DNA of 64,000 nucleotides, taken from Inquilinus limosus_F. GTDB lineage: Bacteria > Pseudomonadota > Alphaproteobacteria > DSM-16000 > Inquilinaceae. Shown here piece by piece: positions 17,661 to 28,348 of the stretch (positions are counted from its first letter, which is position 1; each line of letters starts with the position of its first letter). The notes beneath the pieces were generated by a model. The model was not told the DNA's origin, did no database searches, and saw only the letters and a program-made list of their open reading frames with translations. Position numbers and translations under genes: made by a program. The stretch lies in assembly GCF_051487185.1 (NCBI RefSeq), contig NZ_JAHVDK010000016.1, forward strand, positions 62,001-126,000, in the 5' to 3' direction.

Positions 17661-18575
17661 ATGTTGAGACTCGTGAGGCAGCGCACGCTGGCAAGCCTGA
17701 TCTCGCTCCTCGGCCTGATCGTGCTGGTCTTCTTCCTGTCGCGGCTGACCGGCGACCCGACCTCGCTGTTCCTGCCGATCGACGCGACGCAGGAGATGCG
17801 GGACCAGTTCCGCCAGATCCACGGCCTGGACGACCCGCTGCTGGTCCAGTTCGGCCGCTATCTCGGCGATCTCGTGCATCTCGATTTCGGCGAGTCCATC
17901 CGCAAGGCGCGGCCGGCCATCGACGTGGTGCTGGAGGCCTTCGTCTGGACGCTGCAGCTCGCCCTCATCACCATGGCCCTCGTCATGGCGGCGGCGGTGG
18001 TGGTCGGATCGCTCGCGGCCTTCCGCATCGGCGGCTTCTTCGACCGCCTCGCCTCCACCATCTCCCTCGTCGCCGCGGCAGCGCCCGACTTCTGGATCGC
18101 GATTGTCGCCATCGTCCTCTTCTCGATCAATCTCGGCTGGCTGCCCACCTCCGGAACCGGCACCCCGTGGCACTGGATTCTCCCCATCGCCGTGCTCTTC
18201 ATCCGGCCCTTCGGCCTCTTGGTGCAGGTGGTACGCGGCTCGATGCTGTCCGCCCTCACCTCCGCCTATGTGAAGACGGCGCGCGCCAAGGGCGTGCGGA
18301 CGGCCTCCATCATCTTCGTCCACGCGCTCCGCAACGCCGTGCTGCCGGTGATCACGGTGATGGGCGACCAGGCGGCGGCGCTGCTCAACGGCGCGGTCGT
18401 GGTCGAAACCATCTTCGGCTTCCCCGGCGTCGGCAAGCTGATGATCGACGCCATCCTGCAGCGCGACTTCAACGTCATCCTGGCCGCCATCACGGTCACG
18501 GCGGTGGCCATTTTCCTCATGAACCTGCTGATCGACCTCGCCTATGCCGTCCTCGATCCGCGCATCCGGCAGTAG
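17661..18575 (+). CDS. Dpp/Opp-type ABC permease (DppB-like)
   Basis: Inner-membrane permease, 304 residues. It has the N-terminal hydrophobic segment, the periplasmic QEMRDQFRQIHGLDDPLLVQF region typical of DppB, and the coupling loop YVKTARAKGVRTASIIFVHALRNAVLP. It is 28 bp downstream of the SBP gene and partners with the DppC-like permease that follows. Confident for family. Confidence 0.87.
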   Translation: MLRLVRQRTLASLISLLGLIVLVFFLSRLTGDPTSLFLPIDATQEMRDQFRQIHGLDDPLLVQFGRYLGDLVHLDFGESIRKARPAIDVVLEAFVWTLQLALITMALVMAAAVVVGSLAAFRIGGFFDRLASTISLVAAAAPDFWIAIVAIVLFSINLGWLPTSGTGTPWHWILPIAVLFIRPFGLLVQVVRGSMLSALTSAYVKTARAKGVRTASIIFVHALRNAVLPVITVMGDQAAALLNGAVVVETIFGFPGVGKLMIDAILQRDFNVILAAITVTAVAIFLMNLLIDLAYAVLDPRIRQ

Positions 18576-18579
18576 CCCC

Positions 18580-19501
18580 GTGACCGAGGCCCCCACAAGA
18601 GCGGCCGCCGATCCTGGCCCGGACGCGTGGTCGTTCGGGCGAATCCTGCGCATGCTGTGGCGGGACAAGCTGGCCTGCGCCGCGGCCGTCGTCCTCCTGG
18701 TGGTCGTGCTCTGCGCGATCCTGGGGCCGCATTTCCTGGCCGAGGCCGCCTCCCAGCAGAATCTGCGCGGCCGGAACGCCCCGCCCTTCTCGCTCGACCG
18801 CGGGTGGCTCTTCGTGCTCGGGGCCGACGCGCTCGGCCGGCCGCTGCTCGCGCGCATCGTCGTGGCGGCGCAGAACACGCTGGCGGTCGCGGCGGGCGCG
18901 GTGCTCTGCTCGGCCGTGGCGGGCGCAGCGCTGGGGCTGATCGCCGGCGCCGCGGGCCGGCGCACCAGCCAGGTGATCATGCGGCTGGCCGACGTGATCA
19001 TGGCCTTCCCGTCGCTCCTCCTGGCCGTGGTCGTGCTCTACGTCCTGGCGCCCTCGATCGCCAATCTCGTCATCGTGCTCGCGATCACCCGCATCCCGGT
19101 ATATCTGCGCACCACGCGGGCCGAGGTGCTGGAGATCCGCGAGCGCATGTTCGTGCAGGCCGCGAAGGTCATGGGCGCCTCCCCCCGGCGGATCGTCCTG
19201 CGCCACATCCTGCCGATCGTGCTGCCGACGCTGCTGACCATCGCGACGCTCGATTTCGCCTTCGTGATGCTGGCGGAATCCTCGCTCTCCTTCCTCGGCA
19301 TCGGCATCCAGCCGCCGGAGATCACCTGGGGGCTGATGGTCAGCCAGGGGCGGGAATATCTCCGTAACGCGTGGTGGCTGGCCTTCTGGCCGGGCCTAGC
19401 CATCATTCTCACCACGCTGTCCCTGAACCTGTTGTCGAACTGGCTGCGCGTGGCCCTCGACCCCGTCCAGCGCTGGCGGCTCGAAGCGAGGGCAGGCAGG
19501 A

Positions 19502-19509
<8 letters not shown>
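18580..19509 (+). CDS. Dpp/Opp-type ABC permease (DppC-like)
   Basis: Second permease, about 309 residues from the GTG at 18580, 4 bp after the DppB-like stop. An in-frame ATG at 18544 lies inside the upstream gene and is the alternative start. It has the DppC signature GADALGRPLLARIV, the coupling loop FVQAAKVMGASPRRIVLRHILP and the C-terminal SFLGIGIQPPEITWGLM. It overlaps the ATPase gene by 8 bp. Confident for family, start uncertain. Confidence 0.85.
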
Positions 19510-21124
<1,615 letters not shown>

Positions 21125-21128
21125 CGGG

Positions 21129-22502
21129 TCAGGGGCCCGGGCCGCCGCCCTCCTTGATCCGGAGGAAATAGTCGGGCGCGCCCATCTGGCCGCCCTTCAA
21201 CGCGATCTCCAGCCCGGCCAGGGCCGGGTCGTCGCCATGCGCCCGGAACAGCGCCGCCCCGGGGACGGTCGGGGCCAGCGCCGTCAGGGCATGGATGCCG
21301 AGGACGGCAGCGCCGTATCCCGAGGTGTCGCCACCGGCGATGATGCCGCGCTTCAGCCTCGCCTTGTGCAGAACCTCCTTGAGCGCGGTGCCGAGCCCGG
21401 TGCCGATGCGCTCATTGACCGCGGCCGGATCGGCACCGGAGGCGGCGAGCGCCTGGTTCAGCGCCGCGACCGCCGGGTCGTCCGGGCCGCGCGCGGTGAA
21501 GAGCAGAGGGTCGCGCCCGGCGCCGATCGCGGCCAGCGCCGCCTCGACCGCTCGCCCGATCTCGCCGGCCCAGGCCGCGGCGTCGACGGCCAGGCGGGCG
21601 TCGACCGGGACCGGTTGGAAGCCGCGCTCCAGCGCATGCGCGATCTGGGCGGCGGTCTGCGGCGCGCATGAGCCGGAGACGACGGCGATGCGCGCGACCG
21701 CCCCGGCGCTCGGCGCCGGCGGGGACGGCGCGATCAGCCCCGCCCGGCGCCAATAGGCCAGCAGCGCATATTCCAGCCCCTGCGAGCCGATCGCGAACAG
21801 CCGCTTGCCGCGGTTCCGCCAGATCAGGCCGCCCACCGCGGCGAGATCGGCTTCGTCCACCACGTCGAAGGCGACAATCTCGGCGCCTGCAGCGATCTCC
21901 CGCTCCAGCGCCGCCTCGCCGCGGCCGCAGCGGAGGTCTGTCAGGTCGACAAGACCGAAGGATCTGTCGGTCTGCTGCGCCAGATGCCGCCGCACATCGG
22001 CCTCGTGCATCGGCGTCACCGGATGGCGGCTCATCGTCGGGTGCCGGTCGAGGCGATGCACCGCGCCCCCGAACGCGGCGAACAGGTTGCCGAAGCACTG
22101 CCAGCGCCCGATCGCCGGTGCCGCGACCACGAAGGGATGCCAGGAGCCGCCCAGCACCGGCACGGCGAGGTCGACGGCCTTGCCGATCGAGCCGACGTTG
22201 GGCGCGGAATCGAGGGTCGAGCAGATCTTGTACTGCGCGATCGGCGCGCCGAGCCCGGCCAGGGCTTCGAAGGCCGGCGGCAGATGCCGCTCCATCCAGG
22301 CCGGGTCCTTCGACCGCGCCACCCCGGCGATGCCGATGCCGCGATAGCCGGCGAAGGCGGCGAGTCGCTGCGGCGTCGGGATGTCGAGGAACAGCACGGA
22401 GGGCACGCCGCCGAAGGTCAGCACCTCCATGACCGCGGCAGCGCCGGTGAAGTCGTCGCCATACCAGGAGATGAGCGGGCCGTCGGGGAGGGAGGAGGTC
22501 AT
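21129..22502 (-). CDS. oiaK: DUF1537 kinase, 3-oxo-isoapionate kinase-like
   Basis: Second DUF1537 acid-sugar kinase in the window, 457 residues. It has the N-terminal ISWYGDDFTGAAAVMEVL, YKICSTLDSAPNVGSIG (substrate domain), and the C-terminal IIAGGDTSGYGA nucleotide-binding motif. The start at 22502 follows a GGGAGGAGG ribosome site. It lies beside a RuBisCO-like protein and an ApnO-like dehydrogenase, the gene trio of characterised D-apionate catabolism (ApnO, OiaK, OiaX), in which the DUF1537 enzyme phosphorylates 3-oxo-isoapionate. Assignment rests on family plus neighbourhood. Confidence 0.78.
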   Translation of the reverse strand: MTSSLPDGPLISWYGDDFTGAAAVMEVLTFGGVPSVLFLDIPTPQRLAAFAGYRGIGIAGVARSKDPAWMERHLPPAFEALAGLGAPIAQYKICSTLDSAPNVGSIGKAVDLAVPVLGGSWHPFVVAAPAIGRWQCFGNLFAAFGGAVHRLDRHPTMSRHPVTPMHEADVRRHLAQQTDRSFGLVDLTDLRCGRGEAALEREIAAGAEIVAFDVVDEADLAAVGGLIWRNRGKRLFAIGSQGLEYALLAYWRRAGLIAPSPPAPSAGAVARIAVVSGSCAPQTAAQIAHALERGFQPVPVDARLAVDAAAWAGEIGRAVEAALAAIGAGRDPLLFTARGPDDPAVAALNQALAASGADPAAVNERIGTGLGTALKEVLHKARLKRGIIAGGDTSGYGAAVLGIHALTALAPTVPGAALFRAHGDDPALAGLEIALKGGQMGAPDYFLRIKEGGGPGP

Positions 22503-22572
22503 GCGAGGGGTCCCTGCCCGGTCGGATGCAGGCACCGCGAAGGGCTGAAACGAGATCTAAGGGAAAGCAAAT

Positions 22573-22744
22573 GAGTCCCCCCTCACCTCGCGGGAGGGGG
22601 GTAGGGGGAGGGGGTTCCCGCGGCCAGATCCGGCCCTGGAATGCGGCGAACCGACATGGAATCGGGGCGGGTCGAAAGGGCATTCGCGCGCGGACGCGCG
22701 CAGACCCCTCCCCCTGCCCCCCTCCCGCAAGGGGAGGGGGGACT
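22573..22744. repeat. GC-rich inverted repeat between oiaK and oiaX
   Basis: Two arms made of runs of C and G, at about 22573-22618 and 22706-22744, are reverse complements of one another (AGTCCCCCCT... and ...AGGGGGGACT) around a roughly 90-bp middle. This fills most of the 274-bp gap between the two genes. It is typical of mobile intergenic palindromes in GC-rich bacteria and encodes nothing visible. Confidence 0.7.
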
Positions 22745-22776
22745 AAAATGGAAATGGGCCAGTCCGAAAGGATCTC

Positions 22777-24021
22777 TCATCCCTTGTACGCCTCCAGCGC
22801 CTGGGCCAGGGCCGGGCGGGCGCGGGCATAGTCCGCCAGCGGAACGCCGTCGACCGCCGCCTCCCAGGCCTCGCGCAGGGCGGCGACGCCGGCCGCCGGG
22901 CCGTCGGGATGGGCCATGATCCCGCCGCCGGCGGCGAAGATCAGGTCGGTGGAGCCCAGCGCCTGCCAGGTGCCCGGCGCCTGCCGCACCGTCTGGCCGG
23001 AGGAGAAGACCGGCATGATCGGGCAGGGCTTGTCCGGGAACAGCGGCGCCAGGCAGGCCCGCGCCGAGGCGATGACGCTCTCGTCCTCCTCCGAGAACTT
23101 GTTGGCCAGGCCGTTGACATGGATGTGGTCGGCCCCGGCCAGCCGCCAGACCTTGTGCCAGGCGGTGAAGCTGAAGCCGAGCAGCGGGTGGCGGGACAGA
23201 TACCCCCAGCCGTTGCGATGGGCGTGGATCGGCAGCGCGCTGTGGCGGCCGAGCGCGATCATGCCGGCGAGCCCGACCGAGTTGACGCTGGCCATCACGC
23301 AGGTGCCGCCGAGCGCATGCACGAGGTCGTGCCGGCGCCGCATCTCGTCGAGGTCGCCGGTCAGGTTGAAGGCGAACATCACCTTCCGCCCCTTCCGCTC
23401 GGCGACCTCGTTGACCACGCGCATCACGGCGCGGGCGCGCGCCTCGAACGGGCAGGCCGGGCCTTCGGCCTGCAGCTCGTCATCCTTGATGAAGTCGATC
23501 TCGGCCTCGGCCAGGGTGCGCACCAGATCCGCCGTCTCCTCCGGCCCGAGGCCGACGCTGGGCTTGACGATAGTGCCGATCAGCGGCCGGCCCTCGACGC
23601 CCGCCAGGCGCCGCGTGCCGGCGATGCCGAAGCGCGGCCCCGCATAGGCCACGGCGAAGGCCGGCGGCAGGCGGATATCGAGCAGCTTCAGGCCCGAGAA
23701 CTGCTTCAGCTCGAACAGGTTGCCGGCCACCGTCGCCATCAGGTTCGGCAGCGACGGCCCGAAATTGGCGAGCGGCCAGGACAGCGTGACCCGCGCCCGG
23801 ACGACCGGCCCCGTCCCACCCCCACCGGGCAGCGACGGTGCCGGGACCTCACCGACCACCTCCAGTGCCTCGACCCGCGCCGCCGACCGCTCCTTCAGCG
23901 CCGGCGTCTCGCCCGGCACCGCCACGAAGGTGCCGGAGGACTGCTCGCCCGCCATCGCCTCGGCCGCCGCCCGCGGGTCATAGGCGGTCTCGATCAGGTA
24001 GTCGGCTTCGACGCGCTCCAT
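22777..24021 (-). CDS. oiaX: RuBisCO-like protein, 3-oxo-isoapionate-4-phosphate decarboxylase-like
   Basis: RuBisCO large-chain family protein, 414 residues. It keeps the metal site FIKDDE (carbamylatable Lys at about 179 with Asp and Glu) and the Lys in GTIVKPSVG, but replaces loop-6 GKLEG-type sequence (here SSGQTVRQ), so it is not a CO2-fixing enzyme. HAHRNGWGYLSRHP follows the usual HAHR position. In D-apionate pathways the RuBisCO-like OiaX decarboxylates 3-oxo-isoapionate 4-phosphate; the OiaK- and ApnO-like neighbours match. Divergent from apnO over a 102-bp operator region. Confidence 0.83.
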   Translation of the reverse strand: MERVEADYLIETAYDPRAAAEAMAGEQSSGTFVAVPGETPALKERSAARVEALEVVGEVPAPSLPGGGGTGPVVRARVTLSWPLANFGPSLPNLMATVAGNLFELKQFSGLKLLDIRLPPAFAVAYAGPRFGIAGTRRLAGVEGRPLIGTIVKPSVGLGPEETADLVRTLAEAEIDFIKDDELQAEGPACPFEARARAVMRVVNEVAERKGRKVMFAFNLTGDLDEMRRRHDLVHALGGTCVMASVNSVGLAGMIALGRHSALPIHAHRNGWGYLSRHPLLGFSFTAWHKVWRLAGADHIHVNGLANKFSEEDESVIASARACLAPLFPDKPCPIMPVFSSGQTVRQAPGTWQALGSTDLIFAAGGGIMAHPDGPAAGVAALREAWEAAVDGVPLADYARARPALAQALEAYKG

Positions 24022-24061
24022 TCCCTGCCCTCTCGGCTCGGTCAGCGATGAATCATGCTGA

Positions 24062-24088
24062 TTGACTCATCATACCAGTTGTCATACT
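24062..24088. promoter_or_regulatory. Shared 16-bp promoter/operator element between oiaX and apnO
   Basis: TTGACTCATCATACCA at 24062-24077 contains a -35-like TTGACT. On the reverse strand it reads TGGTATGATGAG, and a second GTATGA lies 12 bp away (reverse strand of 24080-24088). An exact copy of the 16-mer lies upstream of the SBP gene at 39756 and a 12-bp part lies upstream of the NanR-like gene. NanR regulators bind GGTATA-type half-sites, so this is a candidate binding site for that protein. Confidence 0.65.
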
Positions 24089-24123
24089 CGTCTCGGCAAG
24101 GAACTGACAAGAGAGGGCGTCCG

Positions 24124-24951
24124 ATGACGTCGATCGCGCTGTTCGGGGCTGGCGGCAAGATGGGCTTCCGGCTGTCCAGCAACCTGAAGCGGTCGTCCTT
24201 CGACGTCCGCCATGTCGAGGTCGGCGAGGCCGGGCGGGTCCAGCTCAAATCCGCGCTCGGCATCGACTGCGTCCCGGCCGAGGCGGCGCTGAACGGCGCT
24301 GACGTGGTCATCCTCGCGGTCCCGGACACGCTGATCGGCAAGGTCGCCGCCGGGATCGAATCCCGGCTCAAGCCCGGCACCATGGTGGTCGCGCTGGACG
24401 CCGCCGCCCCCTTCGCCGGCCACCTGCCGAAGCGCGACGACCTGACCTACTTCATCACCCATCCCTGCCATCCGCCGATCTTCAACGACGAGACGGAAAT
24501 GGCGGCGAAGACCGACTATTTCGGCGGCATCGCGGCGAAGCAGCACATCGTCTCCGCCCTGATGCAGGGGCCGGAGGAGGCCTATGCGCTCGGCGAGGAG
24601 ATCGCCAAGGTGATCTGGGCGCCGGTGATGCGCTCGCACCGCGTCACGGTCGAGCAGATGGCGCTGCTGGAGCCCGGCCTGTCGGAGACCGTCTGCGCCA
24701 CCCTCCTGGTGGTGATGCGCGAGGCGATGGACGAGGTGGTGGCGCGCGGCGTGACCTACGACGCGGCGCGCGACTTCCTGCTCGGCCATCTCAACGTCCT
24801 GGCCTCCGCCATCTTCGACGAGCGCGAGGGCGTGTTCTCCGACGCCTGCAACAAGGCGATCGAGTTCGGCAAGCCGGCGCTGATGCGGCCGGACTGGAAG
24901 CGGGTGTTCGAGCCGGAGGAGATCGCGGCCAGCATCCGACGCATCACCTGA
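24124..24951 (+). CDS. apnO: D-apionate oxidoisomerase-like dehydrogenase
   Basis: NAD-dependent dehydrogenase related to phosphogluconate dehydrogenase-like proteins, 275 residues from the ATG at 24124 (upstream ATG at 24055 reads through the operator). Rossmann motif FGAGGKMG at 6-13, VVILAVPDTLIGKV in the nucleotide domain, and ITHPCHPPIFN in the middle. The helical C-terminal half contains LLEPGLSETVCATLL. With a RuBisCO-like protein and DUF1537 kinase next door it fits ApnO, which converts D-apionate to 3-oxo-isoapionate. First gene of the plus-strand apiose/apionate operon. Confidence 0.75.
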   Translation: MTSIALFGAGGKMGFRLSSNLKRSSFDVRHVEVGEAGRVQLKSALGIDCVPAEAALNGADVVILAVPDTLIGKVAAGIESRLKPGTMVVALDAAAPFAGHLPKRDDLTYFITHPCHPPIFNDETEMAAKTDYFGGIAAKQHIVSALMQGPEEAYALGEEIAKVIWAPVMRSHRVTVEQMALLEPGLSETVCATLLVVMREAMDEVVARGVTYDAARDFLLGHLNVLASAIFDEREGVFSDACNKAIEFGKPALMRPDWKRVFEPEEIAASIRRIT

Positions 24952-25018
24952 GGCCGGGCGCAAAGCGGCCTGAACCGCGCGCCCGGCAAGACAACGACAT
25001 CATCGGGGAGGAAAGACC

Positions 25019-25957
25019 ATGCGTTTCACCAAGGCGCTTCTCGCGGCCGGCATCGCCGGCACCCTGGCCCTCGGCTTCAGCGTCGCCGCGCAGGCGGCGG
25101 ACCTGATCGCCATCATCACCCCGTCGCACGACAACCCCTTCTTCAAGGCGGAGGCCGAGGGCGCCCAGAAGCGGGCCCAGGCACTGGGCTACGACACCAT
25201 CGTCCTGGTCCATGACGACGACGCCAACAAGCAGATGGAGCGGATCGACACCGCCATCGCCCGCGGCGCCAAGGCGATCATCCTGGACAATGCCGGGGCC
25301 GACGCCACGGTGGCGGCGGTGCAGAAGGCGAAGGATGCCGGCATCCCGTCCTTCCTGATCGACCGCGAGATCAATGTCACCGGCGTCGCCGTCTCGCAGA
25401 TCGTGTCGAACAACTACCAGGGCGCCCAGCTGGGCGCGCAGGAGTTCGTGCGGCTGATGGGCGAGAAGGGCAAATATGCCGAGCTGGTCGGCCGCGAGGC
25501 CGACACCAATGCCGGCATCCGCTCGCAGGGCTATCACGACGTGATCGACGATTATCCCGAGATGGAGATGGTCGCCCGCCAGTCGGCCAATTGGAGCCAG
25601 ACCGAGGCCTTCGCCAAGATGGAGTCGATCCTGCAGGCCCATCCCGACATCAAGGGCGTGATCTCCGGCAACGACACCATGGCGATGGGCGCCTGGGCGG
25701 CGCTGACCGCCGCCGGCCGCACCGACGTCATCCTGGTCGGCTTCGACGGCAGCAACGACGTGCGGGATTCGATCCGGCAGGGCGGGATCAAGGCCACCGT
25801 GCTGCAGCCGGCCTACCGCCAGGCCGAGCTGGCGGTCGAGCAGGCCGACCAGTACCTGAAGACCGGCAAGACCGGCCAGCCCGAGAAGCAGCTGATGGAC
25901 TGCCTGCTGATCACGCCGGAGAACGCCGGCAAGCTGGAAACCTTCGCGATGAAGTGA
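25019..25957 (+). CDS. Ribose/D-apiose-type ABC substrate-binding protein
   Basis: Periplasmic type-I sugar-binding protein (RbsB family), 312 residues, with a clear signal peptide ending AQA-AD. Typical segments: ITPSHDNPFFKAEAEGAQ, IILDNAGADATVAAVQKA, PSFLIDREI, SGNDTMAMGAWAAL and VGFDGSNDVRDSI. A GGGGAGGAAAG ribosome site precedes it. It lies in one operon with an apionate dehydrogenase, DUF2291 protein, RbsA/RbsC-type subunits and a Gfo/Idh dehydrogenase, so D-apiose or a related branched sugar is the likely ligand. Confidence 0.85.
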   Translation: MRFTKALLAAGIAGTLALGFSVAAQAADLIAIITPSHDNPFFKAEAEGAQKRAQALGYDTIVLVHDDDANKQMERIDTAIARGAKAIILDNAGADATVAAVQKAKDAGIPSFLIDREINVTGVAVSQIVSNNYQGAQLGAQEFVRLMGEKGKYAELVGREADTNAGIRSQGYHDVIDDYPEMEMVARQSANWSQTEAFAKMESILQAHPDIKGVISGNDTMAMGAWAALTAAGRTDVILVGFDGSNDVRDSIRQGGIKATVLQPAYRQAELAVEQADQYLKTGKTGQPEKQLMDCLLITPENAGKLETFAMK

Positions 25958-26015
25958 CGGGCGGTCAAGGCAGGAGCTGCCACCGATGGCAGGAAATATC
26001 GGCCGATTTCCAACT

Positions 26016-26107
26016 CCGTCATGGCGAGGAGCGAAGCGACGTGGCCATCCAGGGGCCAGTGCGAGCGGCCCTGGATGGCCACGCCCCTGCGGGGCTCGCC
26101 ATGACGG
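26016..26107. repeat. Palindromic intergenic repeat, family A copy 1
   Basis: A 92-bp near-perfect palindrome starting CCGTCATGGCGAG and ending CTCGCCATGACGG, with internal inverted arms (GTGGCCATCCAGG / CCTGGATGGCCAC). It lies in the gap between the SBP and DUF2291 genes. A second copy, in opposite orientation and nearly identical, is at 59486-59579. It would fold into a long hairpin in the operon mRNA. Confidence 0.85.
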
Positions 26108-26111
26108 ATCA

Positions 26112-26804
26112 ATGTCTCGTGCCGTTGGCCTAGTATCTCGTGCCCTTGGCCTGACGGTCGCGATCCTGGCCGCCGGCCTGCCGCTGGCCGCCTGCAAGCT
26201 CGTGAAGAACGAGCCGCAGGTGGCCTCGGCGGCCGCGACCGGCAGCGTCGCGACCCCCTTCGACAACCCGGCCTTCGACCCGGAGAAGACGGTCGAGGAG
26301 ATCTGGCAGCCGAAGCTGCTGCCCTATCTGAAGGCCAAGGCCGGCCCCTTCGCCGAGGTGCGGCAGGCGGTGCAGGGCAGCCCGGACGAGGCCGGGAAGC
26401 GCTTCGGCTACCGGGCGGTGGAGAGCATGCCCTGGACCGTGGCGGCGACGGTCGAAGGCAAGATCACGGCGGTCAACACTGGCACCCGCGCGGCCGCGAT
26501 CGACGTCGATGCGGATGGCGACGGTGCGGCCGACCTGACCGTGCAGATCGGACCGGTGTTCAGGGGCACGGCGCTGCGCGACAGCCTCGACTTCATCTCC
26601 TTCAACAGCTTCGCCAACCAGATCGAGTACGCCAAGTTCGGCAAGGCGCTGAATGCGCATATCTACGATGCCACGCTGGCCGCCCTGCCCCGGGACAAGT
26701 TGGTGGGGCAGAAGGTGACGCTGCTGGGCGTCTTCACCCTCGACGACCCGAAGGCGAAGCCGCTGGTCACCCCGGCCGAGCTGAGCCTGGAGGCGGTGCC
26801 GTGA
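26112..26804 (+). CDS. DUF2291 lipoprotein of a ribose-type ABC operon
   Basis: 230-residue protein with an N-terminal hydrophobic segment ending in a lipobox-like LAAC (Cys at about residue 24), so probably a lipoprotein or periplasmic. DUF2291 proteins are routinely found between the SBP and ATPase genes of ribose-type importers; their function is not known. The start at 26112 was chosen because the upstream frame reads through the palindromic repeat. The stop overlaps the GTG start of the ATPase gene. Confidence 0.75.
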   Translation: MSRAVGLVSRALGLTVAILAAGLPLAACKLVKNEPQVASAAATGSVATPFDNPAFDPEKTVEEIWQPKLLPYLKAKAGPFAEVRQAVQGSPDEAGKRFGYRAVESMPWTVAATVEGKITAVNTGTRAAAIDVDADGDGAADLTVQIGPVFRGTALRDSLDFISFNSFANQIEYAKFGKALNAHIYDATLAALPRDKLVGQKVTLLGVFTLDDPKAKPLVTPAELSLEAVP

Positions 26805-28348
26805 CGGCGGAGGCGCCGGCGCTGCAGGTCGAGGGGGTGACCAAGGTCTATCCCGGCACGGTGGCGCTGAAGGGCGTCGATTTCACCGTGCATCGCGGCG
26901 CGGTCAACGTCCTGGTCGGCGAGAACGGCGCCGGCAAGTCGACGCTGATGAAGATCATCGCCGGGGTCGAGCAGCCGACCGAGGGCCGCATCCTGGTCGA
27001 CGGCCGGCCTGTGGTGCTGCACAGCCCGCAGGACGCCGCGCGGCACGGCATCGGCATCGTGTTTCAGGAGCTGAACCTCTGCGCCAACCTGTCGGTGGCG
27101 GAGAACGTCTTCATGGCGCGCGAGCTCAAGGGCGGGCTGCGCGGCATCGACCATCGCGAGCAGAACCGGCGGGCGGCCGCGCTGCTGCGGCGGCTGGAAC
27201 ACGACATCGACCCGCGCACCCTGGTCGGCGACCTCGGCATCGGCCAGCAGCAGATCGTCGAGATCGCCAAGGCGCTGGCGCAGGACGCCCGCATCCTGAT
27301 CATGGACGAGCCGACCTCGGCCCTCAGCGCCGCCGAGGTCGAAATCCTGTTCCGGGTGATCGCCGAGCTGAAGGCCCAGGGCGTCGCCATCGTCTACATC
27401 TCGCACCGGCTGGAGGAGCTGGTGCGGATCGGCGACTTCATCACCGTGCTGCGCGACGGCCGCATCACCGGCCATGAGCGGATGGGCCAGATCGACGTGC
27501 CCTGGATCGTGCGGCAGATGGTCGGCTCCGCCATGAAGGATTTCGCAGCGGCGGACGGCCGCGAGTTGGGGCCGGAGGTGTTCCGGGTCGAGGCGATCTG
27601 CCTGCCGCGGGAGTCCGGCGGCTACGCCGTCGACCATGTCTCGCTGTCGCTGCGGGCGGGTGAGATCCTCGGCCTCTACGGGTTGATGGGCGCCGGGCGG
27701 ACCGAGCTGTTCGACTGCATCATGGGCCGCCACCCCTTCGCCCGCGGCACGATCTATCTCGACGGCGAGCGGGTGACGGCGCGCGACGTGACCGGGCGGA
27801 TCCGCCGCGGCCTCGCCATCATCCCGGAGGACCGGCAGCGCGACGGGCTGGTGCCGATCCTGTCGGTGGCCGAGAACCTGACGCTGTCCAGCCTGCGGCG
27901 CTTCCTGCGCGGCTTCCACATCCGCCGGTCGGCGGAGGCCGAGGCGGCGCGGCGGTCGATCCGCGAGCTGGCGATCAAGGTCTCGGATCCGGCGATCGAG
28001 GTCAGCGCCCTTTCGGGCGGCAACCAGCAGAAGGTGGTGATCGGCAAGGCGCTGATGACCGGCCCCCGGGTGCTGCTGATGGACGAGCCCAGCCGCGGCA
28101 TCGATGTCGGCGCCAAGGCCGAGATCTTCCGGGTGATGCGCGACCTGGCGGCCCAGGGGCTCGGCATCCTGTTCGCGACATCGGACCTCGAAGAGGTGAT
28201 GGCGCTGTCGGACCGGATCGCAGTGATGAGCAACGGAAGGCTGGTCGAGATCTTCGACCGCGCCACGGCGACCGAGGACCGCGTCGTCGCGGCCTCGGCC
28301 GCCGGGCACGGGCCGGACAAGATCCTCAGGGAGGAGGCGCACGCATGA
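26801..28348 (+). CDS. Ribose-type ABC transporter ATP-binding protein (RbsA family)
   Basis: 515-residue double ATPase of the CUT2 class. First domain Walker A GENGAGKST at 40-48, Walker B ILIMDEPTSAL. The second domain has the degenerate GLMGAGRTELFDCIMG, as in RbsA/XylG, and LSGGNQQKVVIGKAL with LLMDEPSRGIDVGAK. The start is a GTG at 26801 overlapping the DUF2291 stop, and the stop overlaps the permease start (ATGA). Likely powers uptake of apiose or a related pentose. Confidence 0.88.
   Translation: MTAEAPALQVEGVTKVYPGTVALKGVDFTVHRGAVNVLVGENGAGKSTLMKIIAGVEQPTEGRILVDGRPVVLHSPQDAARHGIGIVFQELNLCANLSVAENVFMARELKGGLRGIDHREQNRRAAALLRRLEHDIDPRTLVGDLGIGQQQIVEIAKALAQDARILIMDEPTSALSAAEVEILFRVIAELKAQGVAIVYISHRLEELVRIGDFITVLRDGRITGHERMGQIDVPWIVRQMVGSAMKDFAAADGRELGPEVFRVEAICLPRESGGYAVDHVSLSLRAGEILGLYGLMGAGRTELFDCIMGRHPFARGTIYLDGERVTARDVTGRIRRGLAIIPEDRQRDGLVPILSVAENLTLSSLRRFLRGFHIRRSAEAEAARRSIRELAIKVSDPAIEVSALSGGNQQKVVIGKALMTGPRVLLMDEPSRGIDVGAKAEIFRVMRDLAAQGLGILFATSDLEEVMALSDRIAVMSNGRLVEIFDRATATEDRVVAASAAGHGPDKILREEAHA

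Noticed and set aside
22777..24021. True RuBisCO large subunit
   Set aside because: Loop-6 Lys motif is absent and no small subunit or Calvin-cycle genes accompany it; it is a RuBisCO-like protein.
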